This document shows, piece after piece, positions 49,301-58,904 of a stretch of DNA of 64,000 nucleotides (position 1 is the first letter of the stretch; each line of letters opens with the position of its first letter). The notes beneath the pieces were generated by a model, which saw only the letters and a program-made list of their open reading frames with translations, did not search any database and was not told the DNA's origin. Made by a program: the position numbers and the translations under genes. Origin of the DNA: an uncultured Nocardioides sp. Lineage in GTDB: Bacteria; Actinomycetota; Actinomycetes; Propionibacteriales; Nocardioidaceae. The stretch is from assembly GCF_947489365.1 (NCBI RefSeq), contig NZ_CANLDB010000008.1, positions 62,001 to 126,000 on the forward strand. Reading direction: 5' to 3'.

Positions 49301-49674
49301 GACTCCTCCTCGCCGGGCCCGGGTCCGGGGTCCAGGTCGATGTGCTCGAGACCGTCGTCGGACGGCGATCCGCCGTCCCCCTCCGTCGTGGCCCCGCCCG
49401 CCGAGGCCAGCAGCGACGCCGCGGCCTGCAGCAACGACGACGCCGCCGTGGCCAGGTGGTCCCGGACCTCCGGGCTCGCCGACCGCACGACGTGCACGGC
49501 ACGGCAGACCGGGCACCACTCGCACTCGGGGGCGCCGGTGGCGACGTGCTCGTCGACGCTGCGGGTGAAGCTCGCGAGCACCCCGAGCAGGCGCGCCGCC
49601 TCCTCGCCGAGGTCGCCGACCCCGTCGGTGCCCCCAGTGCCGGCGGAGCCGTCGTCCGGGCCGCGGTCGGTCAT
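49297..49674 (-). CDS. Small protein with CxxCxxC motif
   Basis: 125 residues, acidic at both ends. The middle part LGEEAARLLGVLASFTRSVDEHVATGAPECEWCPVCRAVHVVRSASPEVRDHLATAASSLLQAAASLLAS has ECEWCPVC, which could bind zinc, and two amphipathic helices. It lies between the ArsA-type ATPase and ROK copy 2, with four-base overlaps on both sides, and probably corresponds in position to Rv2183c. Function unknown; the tight linkage suggests it works with the ATPase or the SRPBCC protein. Confidence 0.75.
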   Translation of the reverse strand: MTDRGPDDGSAGTGGTDGVGDLGEEAARLLGVLASFTRSVDEHVATGAPECEWCPVCRAVHVVRSASPEVRDHLATAASSLLQAAASLLASAGGATTEGDGGSPSDDGLEHIDLDPGPGPGEEES

Positions 49675-50858
49675 GCCCCACGCTCCGCGAAGCGCACGGT
49701 CAGCTCGCCGTCGGCCACGCTCGCCCCGGTCACCGGGCAGCCCGCGAGCCCGGCGGGCAGGGCGAGCAGGCGGCGGTAGGAGCCGACGGTCACCACGAGC
49801 TCGTCGCCGCGGCGGGCGAGGTCGACCTCCTCGCGGGACGCTCCGGGCAGCGACAGCCGCAGCTCGGGGCCGGCCCCGGCCTCCCGTCGTACGACGAAGG
49901 GCGCGGCGCCGCCGGGCGTCGCCCACGGCTCGTCGTAGCCGTACAGCGCGGTGGCGAGCGCGACGAGCGCCTCACGGCCCACCGGCTCGGTCGCGGCGTA
50001 CGTCGACCGCCACAGCGGCAGGCCCGGGAACGAGACGGCCGCCTCCTCGAGGACGGCGTCCTGCGCCAGCACCCAGCCGGCCCGCCAGTCGTCGGCCTCC
50101 GCGGGCGGGAAGACACGGTTCGCGACGACGCCGTCGACGCGGTAGCCGAACAGCGACAGCGTCGTCCACGACCGGCGCGCCTCGGCGAGGACGACGGACT
50201 CGGGCGTCAGGACGAGCCGGACCGACGCGTCGGGCCCCGTGAGCAGCCGGCGGACGTCCTCGAGGTCGGCGTGCAGCCGCACGAGCGCGTCGAAGACGTC
50301 GTCGGTGGGCATCGGCACGCCCGCCGCGCGGGTGAGCACCGGCTTGAGGACCTTCACGATCCGTCGCTCGGCGGGCAGGACCCGGTCCATGTACCACCCG
50401 AGCGCCTCGGGCAGCGCCAGCAACCGCAGCGTCTCCGCGGTGGGCGCGCAGTCGACGACGACGAGGTCCCACGGGACCCCGTCCGGGCACCCCTCCTCGA
50501 CCTGGCGTCGTACCTCGAGCAGGGCGAGGACCTCCTCGGCGCCGGGCAGCACGGTGATCTCGCCGGCGGCGACGGCGTCGACGCCCGCGGCGTCCAGCAC
50601 GGCGAGGAGATACCGCTGCACCTCGCTCCACGACTGCTCGAAGCGCAACTGCGCGTCGACCTGCTGGGCCCACAGGCCCGGGGCGACGGGGGTCGGCTCG
50701 GCGCCGACGGGGTGGTCGAGCGCGTCACCCAGCGAGTGGGCGGCGTCGGTGGACAGCACGAGCGTCCGCAGGCCGGACGTCGCGGCGAGGGCAGCGGTCC
50801 CGGCGGCCACGGTCGACTTCCCGACCCCGCCCTTGCCGGTGAACAGACAGACCCTCAC
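49671..50858 (-). CDS. ArsA/GET3-like anion-transporting ATPase family protein
   Basis: 395 residues. Deviant Walker A FTGKGGVGKST (about 6-16), switch I VLSTDAAHSLGDALDHPV, switch II-type VVVDCAPTAETLRLLALPEAL, and LTPESVVLAEARR. A C-terminal Hsp20-like strand region (LRLSLPGASREEVDLARRGDELVVTVGSYRRLLALP) is present, as in eukaryote-like ArsA relatives with an alpha-crystallin tail. No arsenite-binding Cys triad is seen, so arsenic export is unlikely. Corresponds to Rv2184c, beside Rv2185c. GTG 50858 directly precedes the P-loop strand. Confidence 0.88.
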   Translation of the reverse strand: MRVCLFTGKGGVGKSTVAAGTAALAATSGLRTLVLSTDAAHSLGDALDHPVGAEPTPVAPGLWAQQVDAQLRFEQSWSEVQRYLLAVLDAAGVDAVAAGEITVLPGAEEVLALLEVRRQVEEGCPDGVPWDLVVVDCAPTAETLRLLALPEALGWYMDRVLPAERRIVKVLKPVLTRAAGVPMPTDDVFDALVRLHADLEDVRRLLTGPDASVRLVLTPESVVLAEARRSWTTLSLFGYRVDGVVANRVFPPAEADDWRAGWVLAQDAVLEEAAVSFPGLPLWRSTYAATEPVGREALVALATALYGYDEPWATPGGAAPFVVRREAGAGPELRLSLPGASREEVDLARRGDELVVTVGSYRRLLALPAGLAGCPVTGASVADGELTVRFAERGA

Positions 50859-50866
50859 CCTGGCCC

Positions 50867-51313
50867 TCAGGGGTGCTGCTCGACGCGCTTCTTGAGCCCC
50901 TTGAGGGCGGTGTCGATGAGGATCTTCTCGCCCTTGCGCTTGATCATCCCGATGAGCGGGATGGTGACGTCGAGCGAGAGCCGGTACGACACCTCGGTGC
51001 GCGCGCCGCCGTCGAGGGGCCGCAGCGTGTAGGCGCCGTCGAGGGTCTTCAGCATCGTCCCCTCGACGAGGCTCCAGGTGACCTCGCGGTCGCCGTCCCA
51101 CTCGTAGGCGAGCGTGTACTCGTCGCGGATGGGCGTGACGTCCAATTCGAAGCGGACCCGCTCGGCGCGGGCGCCCGCGGCGCCCGGCTCGACGACCTCG
51201 ACGCTCTTCATCCCCTTGGCCCACTGCGGGTAGGACTCGAAGTCGGCGATCACGTCCATCACCTGCGCCGGCGGGGCGTCGACGACGATCGAGGACGTCG
51301 TCTGCTCGGCCAT
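50867..51313 (-). CDS. SRPBCC (START-like) lipid-binding family protein
   Basis: 148 residues, the usual length for a polyketide-cyclase/START-like domain. SSIVVDAPPAQVMDVIADFESYPQWAKGMKSVEVVE is the family's opening (compare Rv2185c); a beta sheet and a long C-terminal helix LIGMIKRKGEKILIDTALKGLKKRVEQ follow. Binds a hydrophobic ligand in a cavity; ligand unknown. It is divergent from a long-chain acyl-CoA ligase and co-directional with the ArsA-type ATPase, which suggests a fatty-acid or lipid cargo (inference). AGGAG lies six bases before the ATG. Confidence 0.9.
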   Translation of the reverse strand: MAEQTTSSIVVDAPPAQVMDVIADFESYPQWAKGMKSVEVVEPGAAGARAERVRFELDVTPIRDEYTLAYEWDGDREVTWSLVEGTMLKTLDGAYTLRPLDGGARTEVSYRLSLDVTIPLIGMIKRKGEKILIDTALKGLKKRVEQHP

Positions 51314-51472
51314 CGGGTCTCCTGGTGGGGCGGGTCGGGGTGTGGACGACGGGCGCGGCGGCGTCCGGCTGACCTCCGCGGAGCGTACCGGACCCGGGCC
51401 CGCCGACCGCACGCCGGTAACCTGCACCGAGGTCGCGCGGCAGCGCCGAGCAGAGCAGGTGGAGGAGGGGCT

Positions 51473-53326
51473 GTGCGGGAGTTCTCGACCCCGATGACCG
51501 TGCACGTCCCCAGCCTCGTCGAGCGCACCGGCAACCTCACCGACGACCTCCTGCGCTGGGCCGGGACGGACCCCGACCGTGCGGTCCTCGCCCGCCGCGG
51601 CGACGACGGCACGTGGGTCGACGTCGGTGCCGCCACCTTCCTCGCCGAGGTCCGCGCGGTCGCCAAGGGCCTCGTCGCGGCCGGCATCGAGGTCGGCGAC
51701 CGGGTCGCGCTCATCTCCCGCACCCGCTACGAGTGGACGCTGCTCGACTACGCGATCTGGTTCGCCGGCGCGGTGTCCGTCCCGGTCTACGAGACCTCCT
51801 CGACCGAGCAGGTGGCCTGGGTGCTCGGGGACTCCGGGGCCCGCGCCGCCGTCGTCGAGAGCCGCCGCCACCTCGCCCGGGTGTCCTCGGTCCGCGCCGA
51901 CCTCGAGGAGCTGCGGCAGGTGTGGTCGATCGACGACCACGCCGTCCACGTGCTGCGCCGCCTCGGCGGGGACGTCACCGACGAGCAGCTCGAGGAGCGA
52001 CGCCGTACGGCGGGGCCGGGCGACCTGGCCACGCTGATCTACACCTCCGGCACCACCGACCGGCCCAAGGGCTGCCGCGTCACCCACGGCAACCTGGACG
52101 TCGAGCTGTCCGTCGCCGTCGCCGAGCTCGCCGAGGTGTTCCGGCCCGCGGAGGCCGAGGACCCCGACGAGCAGGAGCCCGGCGAGCAGGCCTCCACCCT
52201 GCTGTTCCTCCCCCTCGCCCACGTCTTCGCCCGGATCATCCAGCTCGGCTGCCTGCGCGCGGGCGTCCGTCTGGGCCACTGCGGTGACGTGAAGGACCTG
52301 GACGACGACCTGCGGTCCTTCGCGCCCACGTTCCTGCTCGCCGTCCCGCGCGTGTTCGAGAAGATCTTCAACGCGGCGTCGCAGAACGCCGCGGCCGACG
52401 GCCGCGGCCCGGTGTTCGACGCCGCCGTGCGCACCGCCATCGACTACTCCCGGGCCATCGACGGCCCCCGAGTGCCGCTGCGGCTGCGCGCCCGCCACGC
52501 CCTGTACTCCCGGCTGGTCTACGGACGCCTGCGCGCGGCCCTCGGCGGCGCCTGCCGGTACGCCGTGTCCGGCGGCGCCCCGCTGGGCGAGCGGCTGGGC
52601 CACGTCTTCCGCGGCGTCGGCGTCCCGGTGCTCGAGGGCTACGGCCTGACCGAGTCGGCCGGAGCCCTGACCGTGAACCTGCCGGACGCCCACAAGGTCG
52701 GCACGGTCGGCCGGCCCCTGCCGGGCGTCACGGTCCGTGTCGCCGACGACGGCGAGCTGCTGTTCCGCGGCGCCCAGGTCTTCGACGGCTACTGGGCGCC
52801 GCCCGGTCGGGACCGCTCCGAGGCCACCGCCCAGGTGCTCGACGGCGACGGCTGGCTGCGCACCGGGGACGTCGGGGAGGTCGACGACGAGGGCTTCGTC
52901 CGCGTGACCGGCCGCAAGACCGAGATCCTCGTGACCGCCGGCGGCAAGAACGTCGCCCCGGCCGTCCTGGAGGACCGCCTGCGGGCGCACCCCCTGGTCT
53001 CCCAGTGCCTGGTCGTCGGCGACGGGCAGCCCTTCGTGGGTGCCCTGGTGACGATCGACGAGGAGTCCTTCCCCGCCTGGGCGGAGGCGCACGGCAAGCG
53101 CGGCACGGTCGCCGACCTCGTCGACGACCCCGACCTCCGCTCCGCGGTCGCCGACGCGGTCGAGGAGGCCAACGCCGCGGTGTCGAAGGCCGAGTCGATC
53201 CGCCGCTTCGCCGTCCTCGGCCACGACTGGACCGAGGAGGCCGGGCAGCTCACCCCCAGCCTCAAGCTCCGCCGGTCCGTCGTGCTGCGCGAGCACCGCG
53301 ACGACATCGCCGACCTCTACCGCTGA
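51473..53326 (+). CDS. Long-chain fatty-acid-CoA ligase (FadD15-like)
   Basis: Activates fatty acids to acyl-CoA through an acyl-AMP intermediate. 617 residues. AMP-binding motif LIYTSGTTDRPKGCRVTHGN (about 188-207), YGLTESAG, the GWLRTGDVGEVDDEGFVRVTGRKTEILVTAGGKNVAP block with the catalytic hinge and C-terminal domain. Starts GTG 51473 after GGAGGAGGGG; ATG 51494 is an alternative. Corresponds to fadD15 (Rv2187) beside the Rv2185c-like gene. Its stop is followed by a C-rich stretch before the pilus locus. Confidence 0.93.
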   Translation: MREFSTPMTVHVPSLVERTGNLTDDLLRWAGTDPDRAVLARRGDDGTWVDVGAATFLAEVRAVAKGLVAAGIEVGDRVALISRTRYEWTLLDYAIWFAGAVSVPVYETSSTEQVAWVLGDSGARAAVVESRRHLARVSSVRADLEELRQVWSIDDHAVHVLRRLGGDVTDEQLEERRRTAGPGDLATLIYTSGTTDRPKGCRVTHGNLDVELSVAVAELAEVFRPAEAEDPDEQEPGEQASTLLFLPLAHVFARIIQLGCLRAGVRLGHCGDVKDLDDDLRSFAPTFLLAVPRVFEKIFNAASQNAAADGRGPVFDAAVRTAIDYSRAIDGPRVPLRLRARHALYSRLVYGRLRAALGGACRYAVSGGAPLGERLGHVFRGVGVPVLEGYGLTESAGALTVNLPDAHKVGTVGRPLPGVTVRVADDGELLFRGAQVFDGYWAPPGRDRSEATAQVLDGDGWLRTGDVGEVDDEGFVRVTGRKTEILVTAGGKNVAPAVLEDRLRAHPLVSQCLVVGDGQPFVGALVTIDEESFPAWAEAHGKRGTVADLVDDPDLRSAVADAVEEANAAVSKAESIRRFAVLGHDWTEEAGQLTPSLKLRRSVVLREHRDDIADLYR

Positions 53327-53566
53327 GCCCCCGCCCCGCCCCGCCCCGGGCGGGTCCGGGATGGGCCGGCCCGACGCAGCGTCTGGTCACGACGGACTAC
53401 GTCCCGCGGGTCTCTGGTGGTCCGAACGGGCCATTCCCGGATAAAACCGCTCGCCACGGCCCCGCCGGTTCTTTACTTCGGAGGGGAGGTGATCGCGCCG
53501 ACCGCCACCGGTCACGCGCGTCCCCCGTCCCTCCCCGTCCCTCCCTGTCGAGAGGTCCCCCGCCCG

Positions 53567-54301
53567 ATGAACCGACGCAGGCTCCTCCTGGTCGCCGCCA
53601 CCCTCGTCGCGGCGATCGGCGTCGTCATGGTCCTCGCCTACGTCCGCGGCGCCGACGCCCGTGCGCAGGAGGGCACGCAGACCGTCGACGTCCTGGTGGC
53701 CGTGGCCCCCATCGAAGTCGGCGAGTCCGTCGACGACGCCTACGACACCGGCAAGATCGTGACGAGCAGCCTCGCGGCGGACGCCGTCATGCCGAGCGCC
53801 CAGACCGACCTCACCGCGCTCGAGGGCCTGTTCGCCACCACGCAGATCTTCCCCGGCGAGCAGATCATCACCGAGAAGTTCGGCGGCCAGCAGCAGGCCA
53901 GCTCCCCGCTGGCCATCCCCCGCGACAAGATGGCCGCCTCGGTCAACCTCACCGACCCCGCCCGCGTCGCCGGGTTCGTGAACCCCGGCTCGGAGGTCGC
54001 GGTCGTCTACACCGGCCAGGGCCCGGACGCGACGCCGTTCAGCCGCGTCCTGTTCGACCGCGTCCAGGTCCTCGGGGTCGGGTCCACCACCCCCACGACC
54101 ACGACCACCACGACCGAGGCGGGCGCCGAGACCACCGAGCAGCTGCCGACGACGCTGATGACGCTGTCGCTCGACCAGGACGAGGTCCAGCGCATGACGT
54201 TCGCCGCCGCCAACGGGGAGCTGTCCTTCGCCCTGCTGACGGAGGACAGCGAGGTCGACGCGGGCGAGCCCACCGACTTCTCCAACCTCTTCGGGGAGTA
54301 G
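53567..54301 (+). CDS. cpaB: CpaB/RcpC-like SAF-domain pilus protein
   Basis: 244 residues. One N-terminal membrane helix (about 5-25), then a SAF domain (TVDVLVAVAPIEVGESVDDAYDTGKIVTSSLAADAVMPSAQTDLTALEGLFATTQIFPGEQII) as in Flp pilus assembly protein CpaB, and a second beta region with AIPRDKMAASVNLTDPARVAGFVNPGSEVAVV. A Thr-rich insertion follows. In Tad systems this protein is periplasmic or wall-facing and helps pilus assembly. It opens the operon, 240 bases after the acyl-CoA ligase; that gap has an AT-rich GGATAAAAC spot near 53440 that may be the promoter. Confidence 0.88.
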   Translation: MNRRRLLLVAATLVAAIGVVMVLAYVRGADARAQEGTQTVDVLVAVAPIEVGESVDDAYDTGKIVTSSLAADAVMPSAQTDLTALEGLFATTQIFPGEQIITEKFGGQQQASSPLAIPRDKMAASVNLTDPARVAGFVNPGSEVAVVYTGQGPDATPFSRVLFDRVQVLGVGSTTPTTTTTTTEAGAETTEQLPTTLMTLSLDQDEVQRMTFAAANGELSFALLTEDSEVDAGEPTDFSNLFGE

Positions 54302-54303
54302 AC

Positions 54304-55485
54304 GTGCCCGTCGTCGTCGACCCCGACCCCGCCGCGGCCGAGAAGCTCCTGGCGGCCCTGCCACCGGGCGGCCACTCCGTCCCCGCCGCGGACCGGCTGC
54401 TCGCCTGGCTCGCCATCCGCTCCGAGGAGTACGTCGTCCTGCTGGGCCCCAGCCTCCCCCTCGAAGAGGCGCTGGCCGTCTGCGAGACGCTGCGGACGGC
54501 CCGACCGACCATCTCGGTCCTGCTGGTGCGCAGCCTGGTCGACACCGAGGTGCTCGGCCGCGCCATGCACGCCGGTGTCCGCGAGGTCCTCGCCCTCGAC
54601 GACCTGCCCGCCCTCGAGGGGGCCGTGGGCCGCGCCTACGAGCTGTGGACCGCGCTGCGCGGCCCCGGCGGGGCGGCGCACCACGGCCGTGTGGTCACCG
54701 TCTTCTCCCCCAAGGGGGGCGTCGGCAAGACCACGGTGGCCGTCAACCTGGCCCTGGCGCTCGCCGACCGCGGGGCGCGCCAGGTCTGCCTCGTCGACCT
54801 CGACCTCGCCTTCGGCGACGTCGCGATCACCCTGCAGCTGTTCCCCAGCCACTCCATCGAGCACGCCGCGGGCGCCGAGCAGAGCCTCGACTACGCCCTG
54901 CTCGAGCCGCTGCTGACCCGGCACCCGGACGGCGTCGCCGTCCTGGCCGCGCCGAGCCTCCCCGACGCGCTCGACCGCATCAGCACCCAGCTCGTGGGTG
55001 CGGTGCTGCACACCCTGGCCGGCCAGTTCGACTTCGTCGTCGTCGACACCGCCCCCGCCTTCGACGAGCACACCCTCGCCGCGCTCGACGACACCGACGA
55101 CCTCGTGCTGGTCGCCACGCTCGACGTGCCGACGCTGAAGAACGTCAAGATCGCCGGCGGGACGCTCGACACCCTCCGCATCGCGGAGGGCCGCCGGCAC
55201 CTGGTGCTCAACCGTGCCGACGACGCCGTCGGCCTCGGTGCCGACCAGGTCGAGGGCATCCTCGGCATGCCGGTCGCGGTGCGGCTGCCGTCGGCCATGG
55301 AGGTGGCCGCGTCCACCAACGCCGGCCGTCCCATCGTGCTGGCCCGCCCCGACCACGCGGTGACCGCGGGCCTGCGCCAGCTCGTCCGCGTCGTCGCGGG
55401 CGAGCCCGCCGCGCCCCTGCCGGGCGGGTCCACCCGGTCGCGCAAGGCGGACTCCCGGCGGCGCCTGTTCGGGGGACGGCGATGA
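54304..55485 (+). CDS. tadZ: TadZ/CpaE-like localisation ATPase
   Basis: 393 residues. N-terminal receiver-like domain without clear phospho-acceptor (about 1-125) and a MinD/ParA-type ATPase domain: deviant Walker A FSPKGGVGKTT (about 135-145), LVDLDLAFGDVAITLQLFP and VVVDTAPAFDEHTLAAL. TadZ proteins place the pilus machine at the pole. GTG 54304 follows GGGGAG; it starts two bases after cpaB ends and overlaps tadA by four bases. Confidence 0.9.
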   Translation: MPVVVDPDPAAAEKLLAALPPGGHSVPAADRLLAWLAIRSEEYVVLLGPSLPLEEALAVCETLRTARPTISVLLVRSLVDTEVLGRAMHAGVREVLALDDLPALEGAVGRAYELWTALRGPGGAAHHGRVVTVFSPKGGVGKTTVAVNLALALADRGARQVCLVDLDLAFGDVAITLQLFPSHSIEHAAGAEQSLDYALLEPLLTRHPDGVAVLAAPSLPDALDRISTQLVGAVLHTLAGQFDFVVVDTAPAFDEHTLAALDDTDDLVLVATLDVPTLKNVKIAGGTLDTLRIAEGRRHLVLNRADDAVGLGADQVEGILGMPVAVRLPSAMEVAASTNAGRPIVLARPDHAVTAGLRQLVRVVAGEPAAPLPGGSTRSRKADSRRRLFGGRR

Positions 55486-56999
55486 GCAACCTCTCCGAGC
55501 GGCTGGCGGCGTCCCGGGCCGCGCGGGCGGACCGCGCGCGGGCCGACGAGCCGGCCGACGCCCTCGTCGGCGCCTCGACCGCCGTCGACGCCACCGGTGC
55601 CACGCCCGCCCAGCTGCTCACGCAGGCCGCCGTGCCCCCGCCGCCGACGGACCTGCCACCGGTGGTGGAGACGCCGACCGCACCCGCCGGCGTCGAGGTG
55701 TCCCGTCGCCGCGGAATGGCCCAGGCGGACCGGGTGGAGGAGCTCAAGCGGACCGTCCACGCGCAGCTGCTGACCCAGCTCGGCCCCCAGCTGTACGCCG
55801 CCGACATGGACCACGACGAGCTGGCGCGGAACGTGCGCGTCGTCCTCGCCGACGTCATCAGCACCCAGGACCGCCCGCTGTCGGCCGCCGAGCGGCAGCG
55901 GGTGACGCAGGAGATCTCGGACGACGTCCTCGGCTACGGACCGATCGAGGAGTTCCTGCGCGACCCCGACGTCTCCGAGGTCATGGTCAACGGGCCTCAC
56001 AGCGTGTGGCTGGAGAAGAACGGCCGCCTGGTCGTCACCGACGCCCGCTTCGACGACGAGGACCACCTGCGCCGCACCATCGACAAGATCGTCACCCGGA
56101 TCGGGCGCCGGGTCGACGAGTCCAGCCCGCTCGTCGACGCGCGGCTCGCGGACGGCTCCCGCGTCAACGCCGTCATCCCCCCGCTGGCCATCGACGGCTC
56201 GGCGCTCACGATCCGCAAGTTCTCCGAGGACCCGCTGCGGGTCGCCGACCTGGTCCGCTTCGGCTCCCTGACCCCGCGCACCGCGGAGTTCCTCGACGCC
56301 TGCGTCCGGGGTCGCCTCAACATCATCGTCTCCGGGAGCACCGGCGCCGGGAAGACCACCACGCTCAACGTCCTCAGCGACTTCATCCCCCGCGACGAGC
56401 GCATCGTCACCATCGAGGACGCCGCGGAGCTGCAGCTGCAGCAGGACCACGTCGTCCGGCTCGAGTCGCGCCCGGCCAACATCGAGGGCAAGGGCGCGAT
56501 CCACATCCGCGACCTGGTCCGGAACAGCCTGCGCATGCGACCCGACCGCATCATCGTCGGCGAGGTCCGTGACGCCTCCGCCCTCGACATGCTCCAGGCG
56601 ATGAACACCGGCCACGACGGCTCCATCTGCACCCTGCACTCGAACGGCCCCCGCGACACCCTGTCCCGGATGGAGACGATGGTGCTGATGGCGGGGATGG
56701 ACCTCCCGGTCCGCGCGATCCGGGAGCAGATCGCCTCGGCCGTCGACCTCGTCGTGCACCAGAGCCGCTTCAAGGACGGGTCGCGCCGCATCACCCACAT
56801 CACCGAGGTGGAGCGGATGGAGGGCGACGTCATCACGCTCCAGGACGTGTTCGTCTACGACCACAAGGCCGGCTTCGACGCCCAGGGCAACACCCGCGGC
56901 CGGCTCCGCTCGACCGGCCTCCGCCCGAAGTTCCTCGAGAAGCTCGCCTACGCCAACGTCACGGTCGACCCGTCGGTCTTCGCCCTGGACGAGCCGTGA
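55482..56999 (+). CDS. tadA: TadA/CpaF secretion ATPase
   Basis: Type II/IV secretion hexameric ATPase that drives pilus extension. 505 residues: a low-complexity N-terminus (1-80), then LGYGPIEEFLRDPDVSEVMVNGPHSVWLE, Walker A SGSTGAGKTTTLN (about 284-294), Asp box TIEDAAELQLQ, and the Walker B/His box RPDRIIVGEVRDASALDMLQAMNTGHDGSICTLHSN. All TadA family signatures are present. ATGA overlap with tadZ, GTGA overlap with tadB. Confidence 0.95.
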   Translation: MSNLSERLAASRAARADRARADEPADALVGASTAVDATGATPAQLLTQAAVPPPPTDLPPVVETPTAPAGVEVSRRRGMAQADRVEELKRTVHAQLLTQLGPQLYAADMDHDELARNVRVVLADVISTQDRPLSAAERQRVTQEISDDVLGYGPIEEFLRDPDVSEVMVNGPHSVWLEKNGRLVVTDARFDDEDHLRRTIDKIVTRIGRRVDESSPLVDARLADGSRVNAVIPPLAIDGSALTIRKFSEDPLRVADLVRFGSLTPRTAEFLDACVRGRLNIIVSGSTGAGKTTTLNVLSDFIPRDERIVTIEDAAELQLQQDHVVRLESRPANIEGKGAIHIRDLVRNSLRMRPDRIIVGEVRDASALDMLQAMNTGHDGSICTLHSNGPRDTLSRMETMVLMAGMDLPVRAIREQIASAVDLVVHQSRFKDGSRRITHITEVERMEGDVITLQDVFVYDHKAGFDAQGNTRGRLRSTGLRPKFLEKLAYANVTVDPSVFALDEP

Positions 57000-57985
57000 G
57001 CGCCGACCTCGTCCTGTACGGCGGCGTGGCCGCCCTGGGCGTCGGTCTCCTCGGCGTGCTGGTGGTGCTGGTCCTCCCCCGCTCCGAGCAGCTGTCGCCC
57101 GCCGAGCGGGTCGGCGCCTACACCGCGCGGGCGTCGGCGGCCAGGCCCGGCGCGGGGGACGCCGACGCCGCGCCCGGACCCGACCGGTTCGCCTCGTCGA
57201 AGGCCGCGGCGCGTCGCACCCTCGACGGGCACCCCGGGCTCGAGGCGCGCATCGCCGGCAGGCTGGAGGCGGCGGGCAGCCCGATGAAGGCCCACGAGTG
57301 GCTGCTGCTCCACGCGGCGGTGTTCGTCGGGCTGACCCTGCTGGTGCTGCTCGTCAGCGGCGGCAACCCGCTGCTCACGCTGCTGGCGCTCGTCCTCGGC
57401 GCGGTGGGCCCGTGGGTCGTGCTCGGGCTGAAGGTCGCCCGACGCCGGAAGAAGTTCGACGCCGCGCTGCCGGACACCCTGCAGCTCATCTCCGGCTCGC
57501 TGTCCGCCGGTCTGTCCCTGATGCAGTCCGTCGACACCATCGTCCGCGAGGGCGTCGAGCCGATGGTCTCGGAGTTCCGGCGCGCCATCGTCGAGACGCG
57601 GCTGGGCGTGGACCTCGAGGACGCGCTCGAGGGCGTCGCCGAGCGGGTGGGCAGCCGGGACTTCGGCTGGGTGGTCATGGCCGTCCGCATCCAGCGCGAG
57701 GTCGGCGGCAACCTCGCCGAGCTGCTCGACACGGTCGCCGCCACGATGCGGGAGCGGCAGTACCTGCGCCGCCAGATCGCGTCGCTCTCGGCGGAGGGCC
57801 GGCTCTCGGCGTACGTGCTGGGCGGGCTGCCGCCGGTCTTCCTGGGCTACCTCGTCCTCACCAACTACACCTACGTCGAGCCGCTCTTCACCGACCCCCG
57901 GGGCTGGATCATGCTCGGCGCCGCGACCCTGCTGCTGCTGGTCGGCTTCTTCTGGATGACCAAGATGGTCAAGATGGAGGTCTGA
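56996..57985 (+). CDS. tadB: TadB, inner membrane platform protein
   Basis: 329 residues. Type II secretion F-domain: ALPDTLQLISGSLSAGLSLMQSVDTIVREGVEPMVSEFRRAIVETRLGVDLEDALEGVAERVGSRDFGWVVMAVRIQREVGGNLAELLDTVAATMRERQ. Four membrane helices at about 5-27, 103-125, 128-148 and 272-325 (two). With TadC it forms the membrane base on which TadA acts. Start GTG 56996 overlaps the tadA stop. Confidence 0.93.
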   Translation: MSADLVLYGGVAALGVGLLGVLVVLVLPRSEQLSPAERVGAYTARASAARPGAGDADAAPGPDRFASSKAAARRTLDGHPGLEARIAGRLEAAGSPMKAHEWLLLHAAVFVGLTLLVLLVSGGNPLLTLLALVLGAVGPWVVLGLKVARRRKKFDAALPDTLQLISGSLSAGLSLMQSVDTIVREGVEPMVSEFRRAIVETRLGVDLEDALEGVAERVGSRDFGWVVMAVRIQREVGGNLAELLDTVAATMRERQYLRRQIASLSAEGRLSAYVLGGLPPVFLGYLVLTNYTYVEPLFTDPRGWIMLGAATLLLLVGFFWMTKMVKMEV

Positions 57986-57986
57986 G

Positions 57987-58904
57987 GTGGCCGTCCTCGT
58001 GGTCGGGCTCGCCCTCGTGGTGCTCGCCCTCGTGCTGCTCGGGCTCGCCACCCGCTCCGAGAGCGGCGGCGTGGCGCGCTCCCTCGCCCTGGTCGAGGCG
58101 GTCGGCGGGCCCCCGAAGTCGATGACCGACGAGCTCGACGTGCCGTTCTCGGAGCGGGTCGCCGGTCCCCTCCGCGCCCGCACCCTCGGGCTCGGTCGCA
58201 CGCTCGTCGGCGCCAACGGGCCCGCCAAGCTGCGCCGCAAGCTCGAGCGGGCGGGGGCACCCGCCGGCTGGGACGCCGACCGGGTCGCGTCGGCGAAGGT
58301 CATCGCGGGCGCCACGGGCCTCGTGGTCTCCCTCGTCGTGGGCCTGCTGTGGGGCCCGAGCCTGCCCGTCCTCGCGCTCGTCACCGTGGGCGGCACGCTG
58401 CTCGGCTTCCTCGGACCCGACCTGTGGCTCTACCAGCGGGCCTACGACCGGGAGGAGCGGATCCGCAAGGAGCTCGCGGACGCCGTGGACCTGCTGACGA
58501 TCAGCGTCGAGTCCGGCCTCGGCTTCGACGCGGCGCTGCAGCAGGTGGCGCAGAACACCGAGGGTCCGCTGTCCGAGGAGTTCTCCCGCGTGCTCCGCGA
58601 GATGCAGATCGGCTCCGGTCGCGGCCCCGCCATGCGGGCCCTCGGGGAGCGCTCCGAGCTGCCCGACCTCAAGTCGTTCGTGAGCGCCCTGGTGCAGGCC
58701 GACACCTTCGGCATCCCCATCGGGCAGGTGCTGCGCGTCCAGACGACGGAGATGCGGACCAAGCGGCGTCAGTACGCCGAGGAGAAGGCGCAGCAGCTGC
58801 CCGTCAAGATCACCGTGCCCCTGATCTTCTGTATCCTGCCCTGTCTGTTCATCGCCGTGCTCGGCCCCGCGGCGATCACCATCATGGAGGGGGGCCTGGC
58901 TTGA
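57987..58904 (+). CDS. tadC: TadC, inner membrane platform protein
   Basis: 305 residues. F-domain pattern: ELADAVDLLTISVESGLGFDAALQQVAQNTEGPLSEEFSRVLREMQIGSGRGPAMRALGERSELPDLKSFVSALVQADTFGIPIGQVLRVQT. Membrane helices at about 2-20, 95-140 (two) and 275-300. Starts one base after the tadB stop with GTG 57987. Its stop overlaps the TTG start of the histidine kinase by four bases. Confidence 0.93.
   Translation: MAVLVVGLALVVLALVLLGLATRSESGGVARSLALVEAVGGPPKSMTDELDVPFSERVAGPLRARTLGLGRTLVGANGPAKLRRKLERAGAPAGWDADRVASAKVIAGATGLVVSLVVGLLWGPSLPVLALVTVGGTLLGFLGPDLWLYQRAYDREERIRKELADAVDLLTISVESGLGFDAALQQVAQNTEGPLSEEFSRVLREMQIGSGRGPAMRALGERSELPDLKSFVSALVQADTFGIPIGQVLRVQTTEMRTKRRQYAEEKAQQLPVKITVPLIFCILPCLFIAVLGPAAITIMEGGLA

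Noticed and set aside
49671..50858. Arsenite efflux ATPase
   Set aside because: The fold is ArsA/GET3-like, but no arsenite-binding cysteines are seen and no ars genes are nearby.
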